Assembly (NCBI RefSeq): GCF_018873765.1
Contig: NC_057918.1
Coordinates: forward strand, 67,622,871 to 67,686,870
DNA length: 64,000 bases
Direction of reading: 5' to 3'
Origin: Telopea speciosissima
Taxonomy: Eukaryota > Streptophyta > Magnoliopsida > Proteales > Proteaceae
How positions within the stretch are numbered: the first letter of the stretch is position 1; every line of letters begins with the position of its first letter. Made by a program: the position numbers and the translations under genes. Of this stretch, positions 11,031 through 22,640 are shown piece after piece. The notes below the pieces were generated by a model, which did not search any database, was not told the origin of the DNA, and saw nothing but the letters and a program-made list of their open reading frames with translations.

Positions 11031-12065
11031 TCATCATAAAGTCTTGTTATACAAATAATTATTTCATCCCTTCTCATAAAACATGATCATTCTTGACCAA
11101 GAATGCTTATATTCCAAACCGAATGATGAGGATTAATTTTGGATTTTTTTTTTTGGGTGTATCAGAGACTTAAATCATGCATTTATCATAACAAGGTGTA
11201 TCTATAATGACACATTATAATACATCTTATCTCAATAAATAATATTTATTTGCCTAATATACAGAACTTGGGAAATTGCCCAATTCCTTCCTGTCGGTAC
11301 CGAAGTCCAAGTCGACACTCAGAGACCTTTAGTCGACATCGATCCAATTTTCCATCGACATCGACCCATCTCCATCCAATGTCAAGTAGAGCATTCCTAC
11401 TGTCTAACTTGCCTCGACATTCAGAATTCTTACACCGACATCCAAGCCATCCCCCTCGATGTCGAGAGTTGTTCATCGACAGCCACTCAATGTTGACTCG
11501 ACCTCAGTTCAATGTTGACTCTGTGCAAATCCGAGAAGTTCAAACTTGCCATGTTTAGCTCCGATTTCGATTCCTTTTGCGATCAAGCCCAATTTAGGCA
11601 ACTTGAATGCGTATTTTGGCTTCCTTAGGCCCCAAGAAACCTCTCTATTGACAATAAATCACTTGCCCACACCCCATTAGCCATAACCTTGACCAAACAC
11701 CTATTATCAATACAAAGACAACATTTACCGACGATTTGGATCAAACCCAACATTCTTACACGAATTTGGGAGTGCACACACCCCTCTACAATTATAAATA
11801 CACTCCTTGCTTGTTCCTTGATGCCCTTTGAACACCATCCGAGTTCCTTGCTTCCTTGATTGTGGCTGAAGGAAAACTTCCTCTTTTGTTAGTAGTAGAA
11901 TTATGGAAGTGTATTTCCTTTTACTTGAAGATTTAGCTGTTTCCCATGTAGAATTGCATTGTTATGCCAAAATAGGTGTCGATAGGGAGAGGGATGACCG
12001 CACCCGATCGTATGTTGTAAGCTAGCGAGCGTCACCAATGATGGTGCAAGACGGGGTATTAGTTC

Positions 12066-12099
<34 letters not shown>

Positions 12100-12272
12100 A
12101 ATTGCACTAGCTTGCGAATTTTGGAGGGAGTGGGTGTTCCCTACTGCCCGAGTGCGGTTTCAGGAAATGAGGGAACCCCTTTGTAATTTGAAAATTGGAT
12201 GAGGGGCATTTATGATATATCAGCCCCACACATAGTTTTAATGTGTGTGGGGGGGGGGTGCAATTTAATTTT
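11031..12272. repeat. Non-coding stretch with TCGACAT-rich sequence and a GA microsatellite
   Basis: No gene is recognised. 11280-11500 is built of irregularly repeated GTCGACATCGA-like words, which look retrotransposon-derived; the frames through it on both strands have no family features. A (GA)n microsatellite occupies about 12067-12098. The 11030-11100 part still matches the 3' flank of RLK B. Confidence 0.4.
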
Positions 12273-12626
12273 GGGTAAATTACAGATCACCCCTTGGTTT
12301 TTAAAAAAACTCAAATGTCCCCCTCTATAGTAACGGTGTTAGTCTGTTGTTAGTTATTGGTGTGAAAGGACTATTTTACCCTTGTACTAAAATATTAGAA
12401 TTAAATTTACAATACTACCCTTCCTTCATCTTCAACATTGGTCAAGGGTAATTTACGGATTTAAATTTATTTAATTGGCTGACATCATCACTTAATAGCA
12501 TAAAACTAACGTTAGGGACTATGTTATCATTTTGGGGTCTAAACTAGGGGTGATTTGAGTTTTTTCAAAAATCAGGGGGTGATCTGAGTTTCGATTGAAA
12601 ACTAGGGGGTGATCTGTGATTTACCC
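12273..12626. mobile_element. Mutator-like MITE, 354 bp
   Basis: Long terminal inverted repeats begin GGGTAAATTACAGATCACCC at 12273 and end with the complement at 12626. The flanks TTTAATTTT (12264-12272) and TTTAATTTA (12627-12635) are a 9-bp duplication with one mismatch. Its left arm (AACGGTGTTAGTCTGTTGTT, then TATTTTACCCTTGTACTAAA) is the same sequence as the right arm of the Pack-MULE at 4492-5796, so this is a deletion derivative of that family. Confidence 0.85.
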
Positions 12627-13397
12627 TTTAATTTAAGTTCCAAGAGGTATTGGGTTCAAGTAGGGGTGAAATAGGGCCGGGTTGGGCCGGGTTTTTCAAA
12701 ACCCTGGCCAACCCTGGAACCCTTTAGCTTCACCCAGGCCCGCCCTGACCTTGACTCAGAGTCTAAAAAACTCAACCCAGGCCCAACCCTGTCGGGCCCA
12801 GCCAGCCCAGCCCAGGCCCACCCTGATTGACCCTGATCGGGCCGGGTTGGTTTGGGTTGGCCCTGATTGACCCTGATTTTGTCAGGGCCAAATTGACCCT
12901 TTTTGACCCTGATTTTTTTTTTTTTAATCATTTTTGTCCTCCTATGCATTTAAAAATTGTGAAACACATGTTCTCTAAATCACAGTAATATATGCCCAAA
13001 AGGCACAACGAATCAAATAATATACAGTCCTCCCCTAGCCATTTTGGTAACAGGAAATTCTATAGCTAAATAGCACAAGCAAAACTGCAAATTAATGATG
13101 AAGGCTACAACTGTTTATCAGTGATTGTTTATTAACAGAACTTAGGCATGACCTCAAGTTTATTTGTATATATTATATGACAATTGATAGTGCATCGATA
13201 TGAGGTTCAGAGTACTTACAGTCGTGTATAGTTTCTTTCATTTATTATACGTTTCTAAATCGTTGCAGTACATAAAGGCATGATTTGATGAAAATAAAAG
13301 ATTGTAGAGAAGTATTTACTAGGTAGTAGAGTAAGTTTTGTTTGTGAAGAATGTACCCTATTCTGTCTTGAAAAATGATCGGACCAATGGAAGAAAG

Positions 13398-16300
13398 CTA
13401 GGTAACCATCCTAGATTTTTTTTTTTTGGTAAGTTTTTTTTTTTTTGGTAAAGGGGGATATTGCTGATGGGAAGGAGGGTGAGTACAACCAGCAGCCTCA
13501 ACGACACACATGTCGTGAAGCCACTGAAAAGAAAGTGGCCAATCTGTCGTACGCCTAGTTGACAGGGCCTTCCTGGCTAGGACATCCGAAATATTATTCA
13601 TAGTCCTAGGAATATAAGAAAAAGAGACATTTGAAAATTGAGAAGCCAGCCAAAGAACATCCAAAACCAAATCTTCAACCTCAGCGCAAGCAGGCTTAGC
13701 ACCTTGGACGTAAAGAACTACTTCTTGATTATCTGATTCCAGCATAACATTTTCAAAACCCATTTCCAAAGCTGCTGAGAGACCACTTCGCACAGCAAGA
13801 ACCTCCCCTTGAATGATGGTTCCGAAATGAGAAGGGATAGAACGGGCTAAAATAGGCGACTCAGTATGGTCTCTCAAGATCAGACCCAAGCCACCTCCAA
13901 TGTTTACTCTGGAAAGGGCAGCGTCACAATTTACCTTTACTGTCCCAATCGGGGGAGGAAACCAATGCTAAAAATAGACATTTGGGTTTAAATCACTGCC
14001 ATTGTTGGATGACGAAAAGCCAGGAATAGTAGCAACAAACTCCAAGAACGCCTTCTCTACGAGCATAATGACCTCAGTGGGAGTCCAAACCTTGCCATTA
14101 AAAGCCAGCTCATTGCGAGCTCTCCACAAGTACCAGCAAATAAAAGAAGCTCTAGAGAGAGCCAACCTAGCCACCTTCTTATCCTCACGAAACCAGCTAT
14201 CCCAGCTTTGTAACCAATCAGCCAAGCTAGGCTCAACCATAGGAGGGGAGAACTAAAGAGGGGAACCAAACCAGACGCACCTCGTAAAAGGACAATCAAA
14301 TAGGACGTGGTCTCCAGTCTCTGAAGGAGCATTACACCTGAGACAGCAGGGATCAACCTGAACCTTGCGCAACACCAAGTTTGGTCCTGTAGCTAGAGCT
14401 TCATTGCACGACCTCCACAGGAAAGCTTTAACTTTTGGGAGAGATTGGATGGACCAAATCCTATTCCAAACAGAATCTAAGGTGCCTTCCCAACTTCTGA
14501 ACTTTGAAGTAGAAGCATTTGCTTTGCTTTTCTCTTCGTCTCTCTTCGCAAGCAGCTTGTAAGCGGACTTGACTGAGAACCTGCCGTTTGAAGTTGCCCC
14601 CCAAATTCTTCTATCCTCTCTTGGGAAAAAGCTAAGAGGGATCTTTAAAATTTCTGTAGCCTCCACAAGGTGAAAAAGTTCTCTAATCAGATCCACTTTC
14701 CACTGTCTACTACCCGGATCAATAAGATCAGACACCCAAGAAATAGAGCAGTGTTCGGGTTTAGGATAACTCATCCTATAATTTAGTAAAGAGGGAATCC
14801 ACCTATCATTCCAAATGTCAATCTCATTGCCAGCCTCTACTTTCCACACAAGTCCTTCGAGAAGGGTATCACGGCCCAAGAGGAGACTTCTCCATCCCCA
14901 AGAAGGACGGCTTCCCAACTTCCCCACCAAGAAATCACAGTTGGGGAAATAAATAGATTTTAGGAACTTTGCCCATTGAGACTCAGGAGCCGGCCACAAT
15001 CTCCAAGCAGCCTTTACAAGTAAAGCTTTATTTTGAAGCTTTGAATCTTTAAACCCCAGACCTCCCCTGGATCGACTTTGGTCTACACAACCTCTGCCAT
15101 GACATCCAGTGAATTTGCTGTTTCTTCTCAGAATCTCCCCAATAAAAGCTAGAAGAAACCTTTGCCACAGAATTATGAAAAGAAGCGGGCAATTTAAAAT
15201 GGGAACCCACATAGTTTGCCATAGGTGAAACCGCAGCCTTTAAAAGCACTTCCATTCCTGCATGGGATAGTAGCTTCTCTTTCCAACCTTGAAACTTACT
15301 AAGAGTCTTTTCTTTAATCTCATTGAAAGCATCCTTCTTCGAAACACCAAAATAAGAGGGAAGGCCTAAGTACTTTGAGGGACCATCACCATGTTTCACT
15401 TTGAGTATTCTAGCAAACCATCTTCTGATTCTGACATGAGTATTTGGACTAAAAGTGAGACTAGACTTTTGAAAGTTGATTGCTTGACCTGCAGCTTCAC
15501 AGTACAAATCTAGACAGTCTTTAAGAGAATTAACTTCCTGCAAGTCTACTCGAGCAAACAATAAGCAGTCATCTGCAAAAAGGAGGTGGGTAATGGGGTT
15601 ACTTCGATGCCTGACCCTAACCGTCCTAAGGGTTCCAGCCTCCTCAGCCTGTTTGATAACAGTAGTAAGGGCTTGAGAGCAAAGAATAAACAAAGCAGGA
15701 GAGATAGGGTCCCCTTGGCGAATGCCTCTAGAGAGGGTAACAGCACCTTTGACACATCCATTAATGAGTAAGTTGTAGGATACACTTGTAATACAAGTCA
15801 TCACAAGATTCACCCAATAGTTACTAAAACCCAGCTTGCGAAGCATACCTTCAACGAACCTCCACTCCAGTCTATCATAGGCATAGGCCTTTCACATGTC
15901 CAACTTCAAAGCCAGGAACTTCTCCTTTCCTTTTTTATGCTTATTTATGTAATGAAAAAGCTCGTGTGCCACCAAGATATTGTCAGAGATAAGCCTATTT
16001 GGGATGAAAGCCGACTGGGTTGGAGAGACAATTGAATCCAAAGCACCATTAAGACGATCTGCAATAATCTTTGTGATTAGCTTGAAAGCAATATTACAAA
16101 GACTAATGGGCCTCAACTGATCAGCATTTTCTGGAACTGCCACCTTTGTGATGAGGCAGATATAAGTCTTGTTTAATTCTCTAGGTATCATACCAGTCCT
16201 AAAGAATTCTTCCACAAGACCAAAGAGATCTTCTTTCACCTCATTCCAGTATTTCTGATAAAAAATAGGAGAGAGCCCATCAGGCCCAGGAGATTTCAAG

Positions 16301-18688
16301 GGGACCATAGCAAAGAGAGCTTTATGGACTTCTTCAAGAGTAGGGGCAGCACACAAAGTAATATTTAGATCATCCGAAACAATCGGTTGCACCGCATCCA
16401 AGACCAAATTGAGGACATTATTATTTAAGGATTCAGATGAATGCAGGGACTGGAAATGGTTACAAAGAATATCTGACACCTCAGCCTCCGAGGAAGACCA
16501 CTCCCCTGAAGCAGACTTTAATTTCAAAATTTTATTTCTGTGTCTTCTCTTCAAAGTCGTCACGTGCAAGAAAGCAGTATTCCTATCTCCACCCTTTAGC
16601 CAATCCACCCTCGATTTTTGACGCCACATCTCCTCTTCTTTAAGTAATTCAATGTCAAGGAGATTCTGAATTTCAACTTCTTTGGTTTGAGAATAAGAGG
16701 ACCTCGGCAGACTTTGAATATGAGACAACTGTAATTTAAGGTCTTTAATATTCTCAGTAATGCTGCCAAAAACCTCCCTATTCCATTTCTTAAACACCCC
16801 TTGGCAATTTTTTATTTTTCTCAACGCCTGATTTGAAAATGATCCAGAGACGAGAATGGTCCAAGCCTTATGCAACACATTCTTAAAATCCTCGTGCAAG
16901 GTCCACATAGACTCGAATCTGAAAGGGCTTCTACCTCTGCTACGACCTCCATCCGTGTTGAGTAAAATGGGGCAGTGGTCCGAGCTAACAGCCTGCTTGA
17001 TGAAAACTGCAGCCTCTTCAAAGGTTTGTCTCCAAGTCGAGTTGCATAGGACTCTGTCAAGCCTGATTCTGATATTCGGAGCCCCTTTCCTCCTGTTATT
17101 CCAGGTAAAAGTGGAACCATGGTAACCCAGATCCATAAAACTACAGCTAGGGGTGTCAATACCTGGCCGGCACCGGTAGACCCGGCCGGTACTGGCTGAT
17201 GAAAAATTGTAACTGATACGACCGATTCTTCAATGTGCCGAGCTTATAAACCGACCAATTTTTAATCTATCGTTCCCGGTGCATAAGAGAGGGCAGACGG
17301 TCGCCCGACCGACCTGACCGAACGCATGAATGAAGTCATTTTTTATGAAATGAGTAAATACACTATGCATTAAAATATTAAACTTTCAACCGCCATGGCT
17401 CAAATTCAGTACATTTCTCCAATTCTAATATATAATATGTAATGGTGAAGATAAAGGATGTGATATAATATATTATAAATTTAAAATAATCTTCTCCCAC
17501 ACTCCACCCACGTCACTTCTTTTTACTTTTTACTTTTAAATTGCCCCACCACAACCTAATCCATATCCCCATAACCCATCTCTCTCTCTCTCTCTTAGAT
17601 CTGGGTTATCTCCCTCCCTGTTCCAACTATGACGAAACCCTAAGAAGGAATCATATGTGAGGAAAGAATAATTGATTTGTAGAGGTTTTGCAATGCTTGT
17701 TGAATACGAGAGAGGTTTGGATCTGTCTTTACCTCCCTATGTAGTACAAGCACAGATCACTTCTACACAAAACACTTTCACTTGAGAAATCAAAACCTCT
17801 GGCAAACCCCCTTTAGTCTCTCTAATTTTCATTTTTTTTTTTGTTCTTCTACTTCATTATCGTCTCTTCATCTAGAGTATGGTGGACAGCATGAGGTGGA
17901 TTTCATTTGAAGTTGATAGAATCGAGAAGCTCTTCAATCTCTACAAGTAGAATAATATGGGACCCCTTATGAGCATTTTGTGTCCTTTGAAGCTCGCCGG
18001 TATGATACCCTGATCTTGCACCGAATATGGCCCGATAACCGACCGACCGAATGTCACCATGTCCATGCCTAACCTTTCAATGACCAATTATATAAGCAAT
18101 CGGGAACGGTGCAAGGTTTCAAATTAGGGGGGCCCGATTAAGTCCGACCGAAACCGACCGGAACCGATCGATTGACACCCCTAACTACAGCCCTGAATGA
18201 AGTCTCTAAACACCTCTCCATCATGTTTGACATTTCTGAGATCCACCCACATTCTCATGCCAAGATAAGTATGAATTAAAATCCCCTAGTCAAACCCAGC
18301 GACTGCCATGATGGTTTAACGCAGAAATATAGTCCCAAACCAGCTTTCGTTTGTGTCTAATGGGGTCTCTATAAACACACGTAAGGAAAAAAGAAGGGAC
18401 ATCAACCATACTTACAGCAGCATCAAAATAATTTTTAGTGGCTGAGAGAACATTTACTGAGACATTATCTTTCCAAAGCAACGCTAGACCACCCAAGGAT
18501 CCACTTGGCTCCACCGTATTGCAGTGATCGAAACCTCGATTTCTTCTAATCTTCTCCATTGAAGCTCTTTTACTCTTCGACTCTATGATGAAAAGAATAT
18601 CTGGTCTATCAGATTTGAGGAGATTAAACAACGCACGAACTGTCGAGGGGCTCCCCAACACCTGACAGTTCCACCCAACTATCTTCAT
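13398..18688 (-). pseudogene. LINE ORF2 remnant: endonuclease, reverse transcriptase, RNase H
   Basis: The frame starts MKIVGWNCQVLGSPSTVRAL at 18688, an apurinic-type endonuclease with its ESK motif. A TGA follows, then the GDFNS motif near 18265 and a frameshift. After the hAT insertion, 17136-15892 carries SDHCPI and the start of the reverse transcriptase (PGPDGLSP, LRPISLCN). A TGA at 15892-15894 interrupts LDM-KAYDRLEW; the same frame continues 15846-15049 with the catalytic FADD. A shift near 15100-15200 leads to 15212-14253 (zf-RVT: FSVKSAYKLL, LPKVKAFLWR). TAG stops follow at 14253 and 13968, then an RNase H domain (GLILRDHTES, LESDN) down to about 13560. At least four stops and two frameshifts make it inactive. 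Confidence 0.88.
17148..18183. mobile_element. Non-autonomous hAT element, 1036 bp, inside the LINE
   Basis: The termini are TAGGGGTGTCAAT (17148) and ATTGACACCCCTA (ending 18183), a perfect 13-bp inverted repeat. The flanks ACTACAGC at 17140-17147 and 18184-18191 are a perfect 8-bp target-site duplication, the hAT size. Subterminal regions are rich in ACCGACCG and GGCCGG words. A (TC)n run sits at about 17578-17597. No transposase frame is visible. It interrupts the endonuclease part of LINE ORF2, so it is younger than the LINE. Confidence 0.9.
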
Positions 18689-18699
18689 TGCTTCCCGTG

Positions 18700-20283
18700 G
18701 AGCTGGTACTCTCCAGCCTCCACGGGGGTATCCTCTAAAAAAGGATCAAGAACAACAGTGGCACCATGACTTGATTCAGCTTCCATATGATCTGGGACCT
18801 CCCCTGTATCCAGCCTAATTCTCTTCAGTGGTTGCACCCTACGCTCTGGTTAGGCTGGCAGAGAAGGAACCCGGTTGTGAGGGTAGTGGCCCGAGTCAGG
18901 GTTTAAGATAGGTTGATTCGAGGGATCCATCACCTTGAGAGCTGACGAAGAGAGAGAAGCTAACTGGGGCAAATTACCCAAAGAGCAACCCGAGATACTA
19001 GGGAGTACAGAGGATAACATTTGCGCTAGCTCAGGGGTTTGGGATAGGTTAGAAAGGAGAGAGTAAATGGGTTTGTAGCTGTTCAACATTTTGCATGGAA
19101 GGTGGGAAATTTGGCTGATATGGGGGGGTCACGTTGAGGGGGGCTATATTTAGAAAGGGCGAAGGAGTGGGGTCAACGTGATCATTGGGATTTGATGGGG
19201 GGACAAGTATGGGATGGGATAAATCCACAGAAGGTAACTGAGACACAATAGTGCGTGAAAAGGGGATTTTTGCCTGAGATTCCGTATAGGATCCCTGGAA
19301 ATTCGAAGGAAACAGATCGCTGAAGGGCCAGCACCGTCCACCTTGGCAATCTCATGCTGTCGCCGGTTCTGCCTCCGAGAAGAGGAAGCCTGAGCACCAT
19401 CAGTCGATGCCTTCGCCAGAATAATCACTGCGCTCTCAATCAAGTGAGCATCTGGACTTGGGCAGTGAAGGGAAGGCGGGAATAGACGTCTCGGGAACTC
19501 CATGCAAGGGACAGGTCTCTCGCATTAGTGGACTGCATGATGCCTGGCTTCTTCATCGAAGAGAACTCTGCAGCGTTGTTCATCATGGCCTATTCTTCCA
19601 CAAAAGTAACAGAAAATGGGAAGTCTCTCATATCTCAGATCCACTTTTTGATCAACTCCCTCCCTTCTTCTGATCTTTACAAACTTCTTAAGAGGTTTTG
19701 TAATATTGATCTTGGTACGAGCACGATAATACCTAATTCTCTGTCCACCTCTAACACCCGAGATCGATGAATAATAGTTTTGAGACTATTCCCACTTTCT
19801 TAGCCAGCTTGACCATTAGATCATGATCAAAAAGCTCCTCCGGTAGATCATGAAACTGCACCCATATATCTGTAGTCGAGAAAGCCCAGTCCTTTGTCGC
19901 ACTCCATCGTCCCAAAACAGTAAGATTTCCAGCTACTGACCAGGGGGTTTCTTCTAGAATATTATGGAGATCCATTGTATGCACAAACTTGAATAAGTAA
20001 GTATCAGCACGAAAGAGAGAAACCAGAACCGGAGAAGATGTATTCCAAGCATTAACCAGTGCCGTAACAGCCTGTTTATGGTAGCGTCTCCCCGTAAGGA
20101 TGTGACCAACCAGCGTAAGAGATTCACTGTGGATAATCTTGTCCTCAAGTTCATCATCTACTGTAAAGACGTCGTCATATCCTCTGACGTTTCTTCATCC
20201 GGAGAAGCATTTGTAGGACTCTCTCGATTATTCAGAATATGAGGGCTACCAATAGGTGGCAAAGGTAGCGGAGATGAGTCCAT
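18700..20283 (-). pseudogene. LINE ORF1 remnant: DUF4283 and CCHC zinc knuckle
   Basis: An ATG at 20283 (MDSSPLPLPPIGSPHILNN) opens the reading frame. After a stop and frame change, 19984-19751 encodes a DUF4283-like segment (LHNILEETPWSVAGNL, WVQFHDLPEELF). In another frame, 19609-19570 encodes CYFCGRIGHDEQRC, a CX2CX4HX4C knuckle preceded by YERLPIF, the zf-CCHC_4 signature. The basic tail to about 18700 is split over several frames. In intact LINEs this protein binds the element RNA; this copy cannot make one. Confidence 0.75.
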
Positions 20284-20456
20284 GAAGCAAAAAACACAGA
20301 AGACAGGAGGGTGAAAGGATTTAGCAAACTTTCAGGCACTCCAGACGGAGGAGGAAGGGAGCACACCAAGCAAAGTGGAAGAGTTCTTTTATCGACTAGG
20401 AGGAGAGATATAGACTCATGGAAGTACTGGGTTGGTCACACTCCATCTTTAGAAAT

Positions 20457-20900
20457 TTTTTTTTTTTTTTTTTGATAAGTAACCATCTTAAATAAAAACC
20501 TCAAAATTTGACAAGAGATGGAGATAACTGCCAAACGATAAGGCAGAATACATAGTTAATAAAGAAGAAAGTTAAAAAAACCCACCTAATCAAACACGAA
20601 AGGAAGCACACGAAGCTCTGCTCTTGAGTTGCAAATGCTAGCAGACAAGATTCGAAGAGTTGTAGAAGCCAAAAGTCAGAGCGCAGTGGCAAGGGTGCAG
20701 GGACTTGGGAGAGTAAGGCAAGTCTCGGTTGAGGAGTTGGGAGAGAGGCGACAAAGTGAAAAAATTAAACCCTAAAATCCTAAATGGAGTAAAAGCCAAA
20801 TAATGGAAAAAATTGGGAAACTAAAACAATTTTTTCCGAGGAAAGTTTTCATCCACGGTCATATAAACCTTATATGAGAGAGTGGAAGTTTCAAGGCATT
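20457..20900. other. T-run and possible 3' end of a second LINE fragment
   Basis: A T-run (20457-20473) followed by GATAAGTAACC looks like the minus-strand 3' end of a plant LINE. The next 300 bases hold no recognisable domain. A G-homopolymer stretch lies at about 20909-20929. The reading is weak: the same T-run could belong to the 5' end of the main LINE. Confidence 0.3.
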
Positions 20901-21589
20901 AATTCATGGGGGTGGGGGGGGGGGGGGATTTATGACTTTTTCAACTTTTTGTGAGTTTGTGAGAGACCCTTTCACATAGATGGCTTACACGACCATGTAT
21001 GAAAATTTTTTCCATTTTTTTCGATAAAAGTGAAACATTGAAAGTTGAAGTAAAAAGTAAAGAGTAAATTAATTATCTTTACCAAAAAAAAAAAATAAGT
21101 AAAGAGTAATGATCAAAGGGCAAAAAGGTTAAAGCGGTAAAACCACATTAAAAAAGTCAAAATTAAAATCAGGTTCGGATTGGGTCAGGCCGGGCTCAAC
21201 CTGAGGTCTCAATCCTACCCTAGCCCAATCCTGACCTTGGGCTTGAATAATCGAACCCTAATCCACCCTTAGGGTTGAAAAATCTAGCCCAGACCCTGTT
21301 CAGGCTTAGGGCGGGTTCGGACTGACAGGGCTAAACTTACACCCCTAAGTTCAGGCATTCTTGAACCCCTTTATTTGTGATATCGTTAATTATTTGGTAT
21401 CAGTACATAAGGGTTTTGTTAGTTATCAATCCCAATATCTTGCCAATACTGTATCAATGACATGGTAAAGATAAAGGGTAAAACAGTAAAAAAAACTACT
21501 TTTTCTCGGCAATCAAGGCAAAATTTGTCCAATTAATACGCACTACAACTATGTTAAAATGGATGAGAAGTTTCTAGATTAAGGAATAC

Positions 21590-22640
21590 CGGGTAGCCGT
21601 AGGCCAGAGACAATGGCGTGATTCACATGACAGCGGTTACCGTCATTATACGCGTCAACAAATTTTGCGTGCGGAAGGCCTTAAAGACACATCTGTCAGT
21701 AGCGGTTATCGTTAACACGTGTCGACAATCCATCGGTTTGAATAAAAGTAGATAGGTATGTACGAAGATAACTACCGTCGATCTCTTAACAAGGAAAACA
21801 TGGCAACGTCTTCTCTACGTTGGTGGTCTATTATTCTAAGCCGTCGATCTGAAACTGCTTCTTCATCAGCATACGTTCATTCGTTCTAGGATTTCTATAA
21901 ATTAGGGTTCAGTCTTATTACTTTTTGTCCATCGTTCTCTTATATCCTTACTTGATTCTCAACGTTTTTCTGTTTAGGTTTTTATTTGGTTGTGTTCATT
22001 GTTCTTCCTCGATTTATTTTTTCGGATTCATTCAGATCTCTGAGTTTTCGTCCTGTTTGTTTAAATTTTGATACCTTTTCTTTTTCGTCTTTTTCAAATC
22101 TCTTTTCCCCCTTTTCTATCTTCTGAGATTTTAGATTAAATATGGTTGTGTTCATTGTTCTTCCTCGATTTATTTTTTCGGATTCATTCAGATCTCTGAG
22201 TTTTCGTCCTGTTTGTTTAAATTTTGATACCTTTTCTTTTTCGTCTTTTTCAAATCTCTTTTCCCCCTTTTCTATCTTCTGTGATTTCTGATGCAACGAA
22301 GCAATCGATTAGCAGTTTGCCGAAGTTAGATAGTAGTTTCTGAATTTTAGTTGATCTGTTCATCTTATGATCGCTGGAGGTTAAGCGGATCAAGGTCGAT
22401 CTTTGGGGAAAAGCGGTTTATATTGGTGATTGTTCTTCCCTTTATTTAATTTAGAGGTTGGATATCTGTTTTTTTTCTTTGTGATTTTTCTTTTGCAGGA
22501 TCTACTATGGCGAATTACTTCATGCCTTTGGAGCGATTCTGGATTTCGAAGTCCGTAGTAGATTGCGCGGTGCTTTCTTTTGTGAAACTGTCGCTATTTC
22601 CGCGAATCATTCGACGTTTGAGTAATGGAGATGATTGAAT
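21590..22640 (+). promoter_or_regulatory. Promoter-like region and spliced leader of an unidentified transcription unit
   Basis: The region contains an ABRE/G-box palindrome ACACGTGTC (21715-21723), a TATA box TATAAATTA (21896-21904) overlapping a telo-box-like TAGGGTT (21903-21909), then a T-rich leader. A well-formed acceptor (poly-pyrimidine then TTTTGCAG, 22491-22498) precedes an ATG at 22507. That ATG opens a 43-residue frame, MANYFMPLERFWISKSVVDC..., ending at 22636-22638. I do not recognise the peptide. Box order and acceptor suggest a real promoter with a leader intron; the product could be a short peptide or a non-coding RNA. Confidence 0.3.
21988..22299 (+). repeat. Two-copy tandem repeat, 156-bp unit
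   Basis: The unit starting GGTTGTGTTCATTGTTCTTC occurs at 21988-22143 and again at 22144-22280 or slightly beyond, almost unchanged. The unit is a multiple of three, so a repeated open frame appears on the minus strand; that frame is a by-product of the repeat. It lies within the probable leader intron described above. Confidence 0.8.

Larger units (their letters stand above)
13416..20450 (-). mobile_element. Degenerate L1-type LINE, nearly full length
   Basis: On the minus strand the element runs from a leader near 20450, through ORF1 and ORF2, to A-tails seen as T-runs at 13416-13427 and about 13434-13446. The order ORF1 (DUF4283 plus CCHC knuckle), endonuclease, reverse transcriptase, zf-RVT, RNase H is that of plant L1 elements. 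It is interrupted by a hAT element at 17148-18183. The flanking words GTAACCATCCTAGAT (13401-13415) and GTAACCATCTTAAAT (20478-20492) could be a diverged target-site duplication. A second T-run at 20457-20473 beside the latter makes the 5' boundary uncertain. Confidence 0.85.
12661..21347. mobile_element. hAT-type MITE (GGGCCGGG family) split by a LINE
   Basis: The left arm starts TAGGGGTGAAATAGGGCCGG at 12661; the right arm ends AACTTACACCCCTA at 21347. The flanks GGTTCAAG (12653-12660) and AGTTCAGG (21348-21355) agree at 6 of 8 positions, as expected for an old 8-bp hAT duplication. The intact relative at 60402-60945 has both GGCCGGG-rich arms in the same order. About 7 kb of LINE sequence lies between the two arms here. 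Proline/glycine-rich frames in the arms are products of the CCCTGA/GGGCC repeats, not genes. Confidence 0.65.

Noticed and set aside
12656..12949. Pro/Gly-rich frames at 12656-12949 and 60214-60591
   Set aside because: They are translations of the GGGCCGGG/CCCTGA repeats in hAT-type MITE arms.
21982..22296. 104-residue Lys/Glu-rich minus-strand frame with an internal repeat
   Set aside because: It is created by the 156-bp tandem duplication in a T-rich leader or intron; the repeat unit is a multiple of three, so the frame persists by chance.
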